From Bog-756 sp963737625 (GTDB taxonomy: Bacteria; Actinomycetota; Acidimicrobiia; Acidimicrobiales; RAAP-2): DNA of 64,000 nucleotides. The DNA lies in NCBI GenBank assembly GCA_963737625.1, contig CAVTTK010000005.1, positions 124,001-188,000 on the forward strand, in the 5' to 3' direction. Positions 32,936 through 41,705 of the stretch are shown here, in pieces. A program made the position numbers and the translations under genes. The notes under the pieces are model-generated. The model saw only the letters and a list, made by a program, of their open reading frames with translations, made no database searches and was not told the DNA's origin. Within the stretch, counting starts at the first letter, position 1; every line of letters begins with the position of its first letter.

Positions 32936-33631
32936 ATGCTGGGAGAACCGTTGGACGGTGCAGATATCGGCCAGTATCCGGTCGGGTTGGAAGGTGAGTG
33001 GACGACAACGCTCGGCACCAAGCTGCACGTGCGGCCAATCATGGCCGACGATGCACCACGGCTGCTGGTGTTTCACCGGCTACTGTCGCCGGGCTCTGTC
33101 TACCGTCGTCATTTCTTCATGCACCCCGAACTCTCCGAGGCCGAAGTCGAGCACTTCACCTCGGTCGACTACGTCGACCGATTGGCGCTGATCGTCGAGG
33201 ACTCCGATGAGTTGGTCGCCGTCGCCCGCTACGACCGGAGCTCCGGCTCAGCCGAGGCGGAAGTGGCGTTTGTCGTGGCCGACGCCTACCAGCATCTCGG
33301 GATCGGGACGATGCTCCTCGACCGTCTGGCTCGTGCGGCCCGCCCCAACGGGATCACCACCTTCGTCGCATCCACGCAGGCCGACAATCGGTCCATGATC
33401 GATGTGTTCCTACACTCCGGGTTCGGAATCACCACGACGTCCAGCCATGGTGTGATCGGTGTGCGCATGGCCATCGGCTCTGCCGGATCCTCACCGGTCG
33501 ATGTGTCGTTGCCCGCAGACCGGCCGGTGCCGGCGCAGAACACTGGTCCTCCGGGGGCCAGCAATCAGGGACTTTTGGCTCTACCGGACCACCGACCGAC
33601 CGGAGAGGCTGGGATCACGCCGAAGAACTAG
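32936..33631 (+). CDS. GNAT-family acetyltransferase (231 aa)
   Basis: GNAT core at residues 30-180: HVRPIMADDAPRLLVFHRLL, LIVEDSDELVAVARYDRSSG, and the acetyl-CoA loop AEVAFVVADAYQHLGIGTML followed by FVASTQADNRSMIDVFLHSG. The region after residue 185 (VDVSLPADRPVPAQNTGPPG onward) is Pro/Ser-rich without GNAT features, perhaps a linker or a read-through tail. Its stop is 10 bases before the alcohol dehydrogenase ATG. Such acetyltransferases occur in DosR regulons and may modify metabolic enzymes. Confidence 0.8.
   Translation: MLGEPLDGADIGQYPVGLEGEWTTTLGTKLHVRPIMADDAPRLLVFHRLLSPGSVYRRHFFMHPELSEAEVEHFTSVDYVDRLALIVEDSDELVAVARYDRSSGSAEAEVAFVVADAYQHLGIGTMLLDRLARAARPNGITTFVASTQADNRSMIDVFLHSGFGITTTSSHGVIGVRMAIGSAGSSPVDVSLPADRPVPAQNTGPPGASNQGLLALPDHRPTGEAGITPKN
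33568..33581. promoter_or_regulatory. DosR-like box upstream of the alcohol dehydrogenase
   Basis: GGGACTTTTGGCTC keeps the full left half-site GGGACTTT of mycobacterial DosR boxes; the right half is imperfect. It ends 60 bases before ATG 33642 but lies within the 3' end of the GNAT reading frame, so it could drive the dehydrogenase separately. Confidence 0.45.
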
Positions 33632-33641
33632 GAGCAACACC

Positions 33642-34683
33642 ATGAAAGCCCTCGTGTACCACGGACCCGACACCAAGGCTTGGGAGGACGTACCCGAGCC
33701 TGTTGTGCAGGCGGACACCGACGTGGTTGTTCGAGTGGACACGACCACGATCTGTGGTTCGGACCTGCACATCATGAAGGGCGACACGCCTGAGGTCACC
33801 GACGGTCGCATTCTGGGGCACGAAGCTGTGGGCACCGTGGTGACGGTCGGCGCCGGGGTGAAGACGGTCTCGGTGGGGGACCGAGTCCTCGTATCGTGCA
33901 TCAGCGCCTGCGGGACCTGCAGCTACTGCCGTGATGGCCGGTACGGACAGTGCCTCGGCGGCGGAGGCTGGATTCTCGGCCATCTCATCGACGGGACCCA
34001 GGCCGAGTACGTCCGAGTGCCCTTCGCCGACACGTCCACCTACCCGGTGCCGGTTGGGGTCCAGGACGAAGAGCTGTTGATGCTCGCCGATATCCTTCCC
34101 ACCGCGTATGAGGTCGGTGTCCTCAACGGGAAGGTCCGACCGGGCGACAGTGTCGCCGTCGTGGGGGCAGGGCCGATCGGCCTCTCCGCCATCGCCGGAG
34201 CCAAGCTGTTCTCGCCGGGCCTGGTCATCGCCATTGATCTGGCCGACACCCGGCTCGACATGGCCAAGCAGTTCGGCGCCGATGTCACCGTCAACAACGG
34301 TGACCAGGACGCGCTGAGCCGCGGTCCAACAGCTCACCGATGGCCTCGGGGTCGATGTGGCCATTGAGGCCGTTGGCGTGCCGGCCACGTTCGAGCTGTG
34401 CACCGAGCTGGTCCGGCCTGGAGGGCACGTGGCCAACATCGGGGTCCACGGGAAGCCGGCCACGCTCCACCTCGAGTCGCTCTGGATCCGCGACGTGACG
34501 ATCACCACCGGACTCGTCGACACGTACTCGACCCCGACCCTGTTGCGCCTGCTCACCGGACGCCAGATCAATGCCGCTCGCTTCGTCACCCACCATTTCG
34601 GACTCCACGACATGATCGAGGCCTACGACGTCTTCGCCCGGGCCTCGGACACGGGCGCCCTCAAGGTGGTGCTGTCGCGCTGA
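33642..34683 (+). pseudogene. Zinc alcohol dehydrogenase with one frameshift
   Basis: AGGAGCAACACC precedes ATG 33642. The first frame has catalytic Cys in TTTICGSDLHIMKGDTPEV, GHEAVGTVVTVG, and the structural Cys cluster ISACGTCSYCRDGRYGQC, then a Rossmann VGAGPIGLSAIAGAKL, and breaks after NNGDQDALS. The second frame resumes at VQQLTDGLGVDVAIEAVG through GGHVANIGVHGKPATLHLES to KVVLSR. An extra base at about 34317-34321 (GAGCCGCG) separates them. The corrected protein is about 346 aa, a secondary-type alcohol dehydrogenase as in DosR-linked genes of other actinobacteria. Confidence 0.88.
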
Positions 34684-35519
34684 CCACGCCACGCCACGCC
34701 GCACGGCCCGCACCGGGGTAGTGGCGGAGCAAGGCCGGATGTCGCCGGACGGGCGGTCGGTAAGGGAAGGCACGGATACCGGGGCGTGGCCTCTACGGCG
34801 TTCCCCGGACCGGGCGTCGAGGTCACCAAGGGTGGTGGCGTGAGGGTCACCGGGTGCCCGGAATTCGCTGTCGTCGTTGTCAGCGCAAGCCGGGGCTGGG
34901 CGGCTACGGAAGGATTGAACTCCGGTCGGCCGGTCTACGCCGAGCAGTGGCCGCCGATCGCCGCCTGATTGTTCCCCTCCCGGTACACCTGGGAGATCAC
35001 GTCGGCGTCGGTCAACGCCGAGAAGTTGGCAGTGTTCTCGACCTGCCGGCAGGCCTCGTCGATGTACCCGTAGTAGGCCACGAAGTCCGGAGTCTCGGCG
35101 ACGGAGGGCGCAGCGCCGACAAGCAACACCCCCTCCCCACGGCTTAGCTCAGTGCGACCCCCGAGCTGACGACAGCGGAGTCCGGAGAGGTCGTCGGACT
35201 GGCGTCGGACTTCCCGCTCGACAGCGGACCCGGTGCCCTCTCGGCGTGCCCCTCCACAGCCACAGAGAACTAACCGGACAGCGCCATCCCCGACGACGAG
35301 CTCGCGCCACACGAACAGCAGTGTGTCGGTCGGCGCGGGCGAAGCCGTGTATGCGCCGGTGTCGTGGGCACGGTGCGGTCTCTGACTCTGTCGGACCCTC
35401 CCTGCTCAAGGACCTCGCCGACTGTGCCGATTGTCTACCCATCGGATCGGCCGTGGCCACCAGGGCCCTCCGGTGCCTGACACAGCCGGCTACCCGGACG
35501 CCACGGGGGAGAGGACCGC
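34684..35519. other. Low-coding gap with a possible gene remnant
   Basis: 836 bp with no convincing intact gene. A minus-strand frame 34935-35130 encodes VLLVGAAPSVAETPDFVAYY, GYIDEACRQVENTANFSALT and ends near HC, which looks like the last part of a small secreted or lipid-anchored protein. The upstream part is scrambled across frames and no start is seen. I see no repeat or RNA gene here. Confidence 0.35.
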
Positions 35520-36317
35520 ATGAGCAACGGGGATGGACATCCGCTCGGTACACCGCCGCTGGGGGCCCTGGTGGTCGCCCTGTCGTTCGTGGCGCTGCTG
35601 GTGCTCGGCGTGGCCGCCACCGCGCCAGTGATGCCGCCCGGGGCGAACGCCAAGTCCGCTCTGGCCCTGGTGACCGAAGCACGTGCCGCCATGACGGCTG
35701 CGGGGTCGGTCAGCGCCACCGGTAGCGGTACCACCCAAATACCTGGCATCGGAAAGGCCACCTTGACCGAGTCTGACTACTCGGACACGTCGTCGGGAAC
35801 TCAGGTGGTCAAGGTGACATCGGCGAGCGCCGGTTCGCAGGCACTGCCGTCGGCCACCACGGTGGACGTGGCTGGAGTCGTCGACGTCGATGCCGACGCA
35901 TCGTTCTGGTCATCCACGTTGGGTGTGGCTCGTGCCCAGGCCATGGAGCTCGCCGACCAGTGGGTGCAGGTGCCGGACGGCAGTCCGGCCTACGCACCTG
36001 CCGCGGCTGACCTCACCATGCCCTCCCTGACGCAGGACCTGTTCGACGCCTCCAGCTACCACAAGGGAAAGACCCAGACGGTGGACGGCGTACGGGTCGT
36101 TGCCATCACCTACCGCAACAGCGGGAACGACGCCGGTCCGGTGACCTGCCTCATCGACGTGGGCGGTTCCCATCTACCCGTGGAGGTGATCATCGACGGC
36201 CTGACGCTCCACCTGAACGGATGGGGAAAGGTGCGTGTCCTGACCGCTCCAACCAAGGCGGTTCCTCTCCCCGCTCTGGACACTCCGACGACCTCACACG
36301 CCCCGGTGGTGACCTGA
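35520..36317 (+). CDS. Membrane-anchored exported protein, LppX/LprG-like (265 aa)
   Basis: ATG 35520 follows GGGGGAGAGGACC. A hydrophobic segment at residues 13-35 (LGALVVALSFVALLVLGVAA) is a signal anchor without lipobox Cys. The rest is a beta-rich domain with repeats of short Ser/Thr/Val strands (ATGSGTTQIPGIGKATLTES, WVQVPDGSPAYAPAAADLT) of the LolA/LppX type that carries lipids. The C-terminal tail is Pro/Thr rich. No partner gene identifies its ligand. Confidence 0.6.
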   Translation: MSNGDGHPLGTPPLGALVVALSFVALLVLGVAATAPVMPPGANAKSALALVTEARAAMTAAGSVSATGSGTTQIPGIGKATLTESDYSDTSSGTQVVKVTSASAGSQALPSATTVDVAGVVDVDADASFWSSTLGVARAQAMELADQWVQVPDGSPAYAPAAADLTMPSLTQDLFDASSYHKGKTQTVDGVRVVAITYRNSGNDAGPVTCLIDVGGSHLPVEVIIDGLTLHLNGWGKVRVLTAPTKAVPLPALDTPTTSHAPVVT

Positions 36318-36424
36318 GAGCACGGGGGCCGACAGGCGCGCTGACTCGGGGTGATACCTCGCCCCGCGTGCCGCTACCCGGATGCTCTCGCCAATCATCG
36401 ATGGTGTAGGCGCTCTCGCCACAC

Positions 36425-36688
36425 TCAGACGTGGGCGAATACTTCGCGGACTGTCAGGTCGAGGAGCGTGACACCCGGCATGGGGGGTACCGGATAGCGA
36501 GCGGCCTGATCAGCAAACTCTCTGTTTTCGAACACCAGTACTGATGTCCCGATGCCGTCGACCGGCTCCAACCAGTAGCCACTGACGATGCCTGGAGCGC
36601 GGGAAACGAGTGCCTCTCTGGCTTCGGGAAGCAGCAGCCGTGCCTCCTCCGGATTCTCGACTCTGACGTTGGTCACAATGGCGTACAC
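36425..36688 (-). CDS. Small ferredoxin-like-fold protein, ABM/DABB-type (87 aa)
   Basis: Pattern MYAIVTNVRVENPEEARLLL, then LVSRAPGIVSGYWLEPVDG and SVLVFENREFADQAARY is that of dimeric alpha-beta barrel proteins (antibiotic biosynthesis monooxygenase-like). No catalytic residues are evident. Monocistronic. Confidence 0.6.
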   Translation of the reverse strand: MYAIVTNVRVENPEEARLLLPEAREALVSRAPGIVSGYWLEPVDGIGTSVLVFENREFADQAARYPVPPMPGVTLLDLTVREVFAHV

Positions 36689-37061
36689 GGTTGCTCCCCT
36701 CGGCGGATCTCCTCCCGCAGCGTAGATGGGATGGTCATCGGTTTGTTCCGCCCTTCTCCGCAGATCGGCGATCGATCGATCCGATCACCCGGAGAACCCT
36801 GGCCAACTCCGACCGCACCGACGGACGGTTCTGAAGGCGCGCCTTCCGACCGTCGGGGACACGACGCCTCCATGCGATAGGTGGGGGCCAGCGACGGCTG
36901 AGCACGCCTCCAGGGGTCGATTCGGGCCACGCCGATCTGTTCCCGTACTGCAGCCCGACCGACGGCGTCACATAGGGAGTATGGTCCGGTGGGGTCGAGG
37001 CCTCGCCGGGCCCGATATCAATACTCACTGATGCGTCCTGCGACGCAGAGAGGCGGACATC
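36689..37061. promoter_or_regulatory. Intergenic region with a possible DosR-like box (36975-36988)
   Basis: No convincing gene in 373 bp. GGGAGTATGGTCCG at 36975-36988 matches 11 of 14 positions of the consensus GGGACTWWAGTCCC and ends 73 bases before the next ATG. Frames such as 36673-36930 on the minus strand are Arg/Pro rich and not supported. Confidence 0.45.
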
Positions 37062-37337
37062 ATGGCATTGGGGATCTACTTCGTACACGAGGGCTTCACG
37101 CCGGAGAAGTACAACAGCGCCATCAAGAAACTGGAGGATGCCGGCGCCGGCAGTCCCAAGGGGCGTACCTATCACTGTGCGCTCGAATCGGACGGCGCGA
37201 TCCAGGTCTTCGACATCTGGGAATCGCAGGAGGACTTCGACGCCTTCGGACCCACGCTGATGCCGATCCTGACCGAGCTGGGTGTGGGACTGAAGGAGCC
37301 CATGGTGGCCACAGTCCACAACGTCATCGCCGGCTGA
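37062..37337 (+). CDS. Small dimeric alpha-beta barrel-like protein (91 aa)
   Basis: MALGIYFVHEGFTPEKYNSA followed by KGRTYHCALESDGAIQVFDI and WESQEDFDAFGPTLMPILTE is a DABB-type fold found widely in actinobacteria as short hypothetical proteins. The Trp-Glu-Ser core is conserved in that group. The box at 36975-36988 lies at the usual distance upstream, so it may be induced with the stress genes. Function unknown. Confidence 0.65.
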   Translation: MALGIYFVHEGFTPEKYNSAIKKLEDAGAGSPKGRTYHCALESDGAIQVFDIWESQEDFDAFGPTLMPILTELGVGLKEPMVATVHNVIAG

Positions 37338-37394
37338 ACTGGCCGAACCGGCACTGGCCTCATGGCCGGAGCAATGGGTGGGGGTCCAGAAGCG

Positions 37395-37886
37395 TCAGGG
37401 ACGGATGAGGTTCAGGGTCATGACCTCGATGATCTGACCCCCGGCCATCTGCGCCTCCATCATCTCTCCGGAGGGATGGAGTCCCATGTGGAGGTAGGCG
37501 CTACGCGCACCCCGGTTCCCCTCCATCACACCCAGACGCAGCACGGTGGCCCCTTCCCGTGCGGCCCACACACCTACCGCGTCGAGTAGGCGGCGGGCCA
37601 CACCTTGGCCCCGATGTGAAGGCGCCACCCACATTCCGACCAGTTCCCGATCCGCAGGGTCATCGGACCACCCGTCAACACCCCCGGCGACCCCGACGGT
37701 GTCTCCGTCGGCGGTGGCCACGAACCACTGACACGTGGTGGCGCGATCCCTCCAGGTCGGTTCGTCGAAGCCCACCTCGCGCTGGTACGTCGAGACGAAG
37801 GCCTCAGGTGATTCCCGGAGCGACCGGAGACGCACGTGGCGGATGATCCGCCAGTCGTCGGGGAGCATGAGCTTGATCTCCACCAT
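37395..37886 (-). CDS. GNAT-family acetyltransferase (163 aa)
   Basis: Complete GNAT: residues 5-40 MLPDDWRIIRHVRLRSLRES, core GVAGGVDGWSDDPADRELVG, acetyl-CoA loop MWVAPSHRGQGVARRLLDAV and the late strand LRLGVMEGNRGARSAYLHMG. Standard length. Starts at ATG 37886. Converges on the DABB-type gene with 57 bp between the two stops. Confidence 0.88.
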   Translation of the reverse strand: MVEIKLMLPDDWRIIRHVRLRSLRESPEAFVSTYQREVGFDEPTWRDRATTCQWFVATADGDTVGVAGGVDGWSDDPADRELVGMWVAPSHRGQGVARRLLDAVGVWAAREGATVLRLGVMEGNRGARSAYLHMGLHPSGEMMEAQMAGGQIIEVMTLNLIRP

Positions 37887-37946
37887 CTCCCAGATGAGGC
37901 TACCCCGGTCGGCCGTGGCCAGCCCCCTGGCGTACCGCCCGTCCGC

Positions 37947-38651
37947 TCAGGCCCCGCTCCGTCCGCGTCGGTGCATCCGGCGCCGCACCCCGGCTCCCGC
38001 GGCCAGCAGGATCAACCCGATCGCCACGAGTACCGGGGCGTAGGGCCCGTCGCCGGTGAAGGCCAGGGACCCCGTCGACGGCGCGCTTGATGCCGGTGAC
38101 GCGCCCGACGAGCTCGACGAGGTAGCCACCGCGGGAACGGTGGTCGACGTGTCCGACGGACATGCGATCGTGGTTGTGGTCGTCGCAGCCTGGCTCGTGG
38201 TCGTGGAGGTCGACGTCGATGTCGTAGTCGTGGTTCCCGGGTCGGTGGTGTCGGTGGAGCGGAGGCCGATGGTCGTCGTGGTCGTCGATGTACTCGTCGA
38301 TGTACTCGTCGTCGTGCTCGTCGTGCTCGTCGTGCTCGTCGTGCTCGTCGTCGGCACGCTGTTGGTGGTGGAACTGGTCGAGGTACTCGTCGTGCAGGGG
38401 GTCGTCGGAGTGGTGGTCGTGCTCGTCGCCGGACTTGTGGTTGACGTGGTCGTCGTGGCAGGCTCGGTCGTCGATGTGGTCGTGGTAGCAGGATCAGTCG
38501 TCGGCATGGTCGATGCGGTTACCGCCTGAATCACGCCTGGTGATTTCGGTGAGGGCGAGACGGCGGCGCCGGCCACCGATGCCACTGGGAATGCAGCGAT
38601 CAGAGCGACGATGCCGAAAGCCGAAGCTGTCAGTCGTCCTGCCCGTCGCAT
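37947..38651 (-). CDS. Thr/Ser-rich surface protein with sorting signal LAFTG (234 aa)
   Basis: ATG 38651 is favoured because GGAGAGGAC lies just upstream, inside the longer frame from 38672. A signal peptide (MRRAGRLTASAFGIVALIAA) leads to a residue 50-190 block made almost only of Thr, Ser and Pro with the TTTSTT pattern, likely O-glycosylated and extended. The C-terminus has GSLAFTGDGPYAPVLVAIGL then a helix and RRRMHRRGRSG, which is a sortase-type LPXTG-like (LAFTG) anchor. The repeats explain the GTCGTGCTC reiteration on the plus strand. Confidence 0.8.
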   Translation of the reverse strand: MRRAGRLTASAFGIVALIAAFPVASVAGAAVSPSPKSPGVIQAVTASTMPTTDPATTTTSTTEPATTTTSTTSPATSTTTTPTTPCTTSTSTSSTTNSVPTTSTTSTTSTTSTTTSTSTSTSTTTTTIGLRSTDTTDPGTTTTTSTSTSTTTSQAATTTTTIACPSDTSTTVPAVATSSSSSGASPASSAPSTGSLAFTGDGPYAPVLVAIGLILLAAGAGVRRRMHRRGRSGA

Positions 38652-38924
38652 GCAGTCGTCCTCTCCACTCATCAGTCACGTTGGCGTGGTAGAGCCCGGG
38701 ACGTTCGCCCCCACACGTGGCGCTGCCGGTACCGACGCTATGGCTCGGCGGGTGACCACAACGACACGGTTGGGTGAACGTTTCGCGACGACCGACGTCG
38801 AGTTTCATCGGCACCTGCCCGACAGGCAGTGGGGAGTGAGTCACGCTCCGTACTCACGCGAAGTTCATGCCGACGTCACGTCGAATTGACACAGAGGCAA
38901 GGTGGCTCGCGTAGCTTGGGAGTC

Positions 38925-39122
38925 GTGGCTGAACATGATGCGAAAGCTCGCAAGGTCTCAGCGGCGGAGTGGGATGTCGTCTGTCCGGGATGTCCGGGCC
39001 GGGGCACACAGGTCGGCGCCGTCCGCGACAGCCCGGCACTGACCTGCTTGGAGCAGGCCCAACTTCTGGCCGACTTCCACCGGCAGATCCACAGCGAGCT
39101 GGGCGACCGGATCTTGCGCTGA
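38925..39122 (+). CDS. Small hypothetical protein with CPGC motif (65 aa)
   Basis: GTG 38925. MAEHDAKARKVSAAEWDVVC leads to PGCPGRGTQVGAVRDS, giving a CPGCPGRG cluster that could bind zinc or be redox active, and a helical C-terminus LADFHRQIHSELGDRIL. No ribosome binding site is obvious. Real coding is plausible by codon use but unproven. Confidence 0.4.
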   Translation: MAEHDAKARKVSAAEWDVVCPGCPGRGTQVGAVRDSPALTCLEQAQLLADFHRQIHSELGDRILR

Positions 39123-39192
39123 CCGGACCGGTGGAGGGGCCCGGCCAGGCCTTCCGCTGGACAGGCGAACATACGTTCGATACCGTCGTCCC

Positions 39193-39444
39193 ATGCGCTA
39201 CGAAGTCGACGTCTCCATCGCACGCTCGCTGGACGCCAGGACGGAGCAGTTCCTCGAGGCAGCCCGGCGCTCGGCCAACCGGCTCATCCGGTTCTCTGGA
39301 GACTCCCGTTCGATCAGCTTGACTGTCGAGGTGGCGGGGATGTGTCGTGAGGATGCCATCCGCTCGGCCGCGCGTGAGGTGGCCGGCATCTTCCCGGCCT
39401 GCGACAGCGAGAAGTACGGCGAGCCGCGACCGGCCGCTGGCTGA
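39193..39444 (+). CDS. Small hypothetical protein (83 aa)
   Basis: ATG 39193. MRYEVDVSIARSLDARTEQF followed by SRSISLTVEVAGMCREDAIR and SAAREVAGIFPACDSE gives a beta-alpha-beta-alpha pattern suited to a ferredoxin-like fold. Compositionally normal for the genome. Single gene; function unknown. Confidence 0.5.
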   Translation: MRYEVDVSIARSLDARTEQFLEAARRSANRLIRFSGDSRSISLTVEVAGMCREDAIRSAAREVAGIFPACDSEKYGEPRPAAG

Positions 39445-39681
39445 CGGTGCCGCGTCCGGTCGTCGAGTCGGGCCGCCGACCCGGTCGGATACCGGACCAG
39501 AGCCCGATCGGCGCTCCGGGCGAGCGCCATAGCCTGCGTCAAGAACCAGTCTTCCGTCCGGTGCTGACCTATCGTTGCACCATGTTCCGGCACCAGTACC
39601 GGTCCGCTGCTCGCATCCGGCGCGGTCGGAAGCGTTGATGTCCACCACGTTCCGGCAACGGTCGTCCCCAAGCCCCAGACC

Positions 39682-40047
39682 GTGATCACGCTGTTCGGAC
39701 TGGTCGTCAAGCTCATCAAGTGGACGGTGATCACCGTCGCCTACCTGCTGGTCGGTCTGACCAAGCTGGTGACCATCATCGTCGTCCTGATCTTCTTCAC
39801 CGCGCGAGCGGGCATCCGACGCCTTCTCGAGGCGAAGGACCGAAAAGAGGACGACGATACCGCCGAGTACGACCTGGGGTATCCGCCACATATGGGGCGA
39901 TCGTCCGAGCGGCTCACCCGGGACGCCTTCGATGCCCGGTGGCAACGAGAGCGCGACCTCCGCGTGGCCGGCCGGCAGTCGGATCCGCCGGACGGCGGCG
40001 GAACGCGCGTCTCCACGGCGCCCTCGGGAGAGCGACGCGTCGAATAG
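39682..40047 (+). CDS. Small membrane protein (121 aa)
   Basis: GTG 39682. Two hydrophobic stretches, LFGLVVKLIKWTVITVAYLL and LTKLVTIIVVLIFFTARAG, form a hairpin. A basic and acidic cytoplasmic tail (RRLLEAKDRKEDDDTAEYDL) follows and is rich in charged residues to the end. No ribosome binding site. Small bitopic proteins of this type are unnamed. Confidence 0.5.
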   Translation: MITLFGLVVKLIKWTVITVAYLLVGLTKLVTIIVVLIFFTARAGIRRLLEAKDRKEDDDTAEYDLGYPPHMGRSSERLTRDAFDARWQRERDLRVAGRQSDPPDGGGTRVSTAPSGERRVE

Positions 40048-40209
40048 CACGTCGCCGGGCAGGTCAGGCCATATGGGGAAAGCCGCGGATCTGGGGACCC
40101 CGTGCAGTAGTTTTGACGGGGTTGCTGCGACTGCGAACGGACTTGTGCATCATGAGACTTGGGAGCACCGGTGGAATGTCAGTGACGAGAACGTGATGGT
40201 GACCCGCCC

Positions 40210-40401
40210 ATGAGGACCATCAAGAGGATTCTCAAACTCGTGGGGATCATGGCCTTCCTGCTCACGATCCCCCTGGCGGCGTACATCACCACCAGCAAGG
40301 GCGTGGACTACATCCACGGATTCGGCAAGGCCTGTGCCATCATCCACAACGGCTGGAGCTTCCGCGGTCAGTGCGGCGTCCAGGTCCCGCCGACCCCCTG
40401 A
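40210..40401 (+). CDS. Small membrane or secreted protein (63 aa)
   Basis: ATG 40210. MRTIKRILKLVGIMAFLLTI followed by PLAAYITTSKGVDYIHGFGK is one signal-like helix, then a short tail with two Cys residues (ACAIIHNGW, GQCGVQVPP). The Cys pair may form a disulphide outside the cell. No partner gene. Confidence 0.5.
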   Translation: MRTIKRILKLVGIMAFLLTIPLAAYITTSKGVDYIHGFGKACAIIHNGWSFRGQCGVQVPPTP

Positions 40402-40505
40402 GCGCTACCGGCGCCACGTCTCCTCGTCTAGGCATAGGCTTCATCCCGAAGGATCATGACCGGTGCACTACGAGGTGCCGGTGGCCGGTAGAGGTGGGAT
40501 GAGTC

Positions 40506-40519
40506 GGGACAGCGAGCCC
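40506..40519. promoter_or_regulatory. Weak DosR-like box upstream of the NDMA-type dehydrogenase
   Basis: GGGACAGCGAGCCC keeps GGGAC and GCCC arms but has a poor core. It ends 73 bases before the ATG at 40593, the same distance as better boxes. Confidence 0.3.
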
Positions 40520-40592
40520 ACCTCCCTGGGGGCGCAACAGCGTGCCACGCCGGTCCGACAGGCACTGGAACAGCGAGGGAAGGGACCGAAAC

Positions 40593-41705
40593 ATGCAGAC
40601 TGAGGCAGCGATTCTCTGGGAGATGGGTGGCGATTGGAAGGTCGAGACGATCGAGCTCGATCCGCCCAAGGCTGGTGAGGTGCTGGTGAGGATCGCCGCC
40701 TCCGGTATGTGCCACAGCGACGAGCACCTGCGGACCGGCGACCTGGGAGGTATCTATCCAATCATCGGCGGCCACGAGGGCGCCGGTGTGGTGGAGGAGG
40801 TGGGTCCGGGCGTGGAAGGTCTCAGTCCAGGCGACCACGTGGTGTTCGGGTTCGTTCCGGCCTGCGGCCACTGTCCCTCCTGCGCCCGTGGCCACTCCAA
40901 CCTGTGTGATGTCGGAGCCCTGCTCATGCTCGGCGCCCAGATCGACGGTACCCATCGTCACCACTCCGCCGGTGGTGAGGATCTCGGCACCATGGTCTGC
41001 CTCGGCACATTCGCCAAGCACACCGTGGTGAACCAGGCGTCCTGCGTCAAGATCCTCGACCACTACCCCTTGGACAAGGCATGTCTGGTGGGCTGTGGCG
41101 TGACCACCGGCTGGGGATCGGCCGTCTACGCCGGCGAAGTGAAGCCCGGGGACGACGTGGTGGTCATCGGAATCGGTGGCATCGGGGCCTCGGCCATCCA
41201 GGGGGCCAGGTTGGCCGGTGCCGAGCGCATCTTCGCCGTGGACCCGGTGCCGTTCAAGCTCGAAATGGCCAAGAAGTTCGGGGCCACTCACACGGCCGCC
41301 AGTATCGAGGAGGCAATCCCACTGGTGAACGAGGTGAGCTGGGGGAAGAACGCTGACAAGGTCATCTGCACCATGGGGGTCGGCGACGGAAGGCTGATGG
41401 AGACGATCATGCAGATGACGGCCAAGGGTGGTCGGGTGGTCGTGACCAACATCCACCCCATGTCCGAGACTGACGTGACGCTGTCTTTGACCTGGTTGAC
41501 CCTGTTGGAGAAGCAGGTGGTCGGGACCATCTTCGGCTCGGCCAACATCCGTTACGACATCCCCCACCTGCTGCGTCTCTACGACCAGGGTCAGCTCGAT
41601 CTCGACGGGATGGTCACGCAGACCTACAAACTCGAAGATGTCAATTTGGGCTACGCCGACATGCTGGCCGGCAAGAACATCCGAGGCGTTCTGCAGTACG
41701 AGTAG
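40593..41705 (+). CDS. NDMA-dependent-type alcohol dehydrogenase (370 aa)
   Basis: MDR of the NDMA-dependent (nicotinoprotein, Rxyl_3153) group. MQTEAAILWEMGGDWKVETI starts the conserved part; the catalytic Cys lies in IAASGMCHSDEHLRTGDLG, with GGHEGAGVVEEVGPGV and a structural Cys cluster PACGHCPSCARGHSNLCDVG. The Rossmann motif is VVVIGIGGIGASAIQGARLA. Enzymes of this group hold NAD(H) tightly and usually depend on mycofactocin for turnover, known from the family, not visible here. The homologue at 44334 is about as long. Start ATG 40593 with an AGGGAAGGG stretch upstream. Confidence 0.88.
   Translation: MQTEAAILWEMGGDWKVETIELDPPKAGEVLVRIAASGMCHSDEHLRTGDLGGIYPIIGGHEGAGVVEEVGPGVEGLSPGDHVVFGFVPACGHCPSCARGHSNLCDVGALLMLGAQIDGTHRHHSAGGEDLGTMVCLGTFAKHTVVNQASCVKILDHYPLDKACLVGCGVTTGWGSAVYAGEVKPGDDVVVIGIGGIGASAIQGARLAGAERIFAVDPVPFKLEMAKKFGATHTAASIEEAIPLVNEVSWGKNADKVICTMGVGDGRLMETIMQMTAKGGRVVVTNIHPMSETDVTLSLTWLTLLEKQVVGTIFGSANIRYDIPHLLRLYDQGQLDLDGMVTQTYKLEDVNLGYADMLAGKNIRGVLQYE

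Noticed and set aside
38270..38360. Short GTCGTGCTC-like repeats resembling a CRISPR or microsatellite
   Set aside because: They are Thr/Ser codons of the surface protein at 37947-38651, with no unique spacers.
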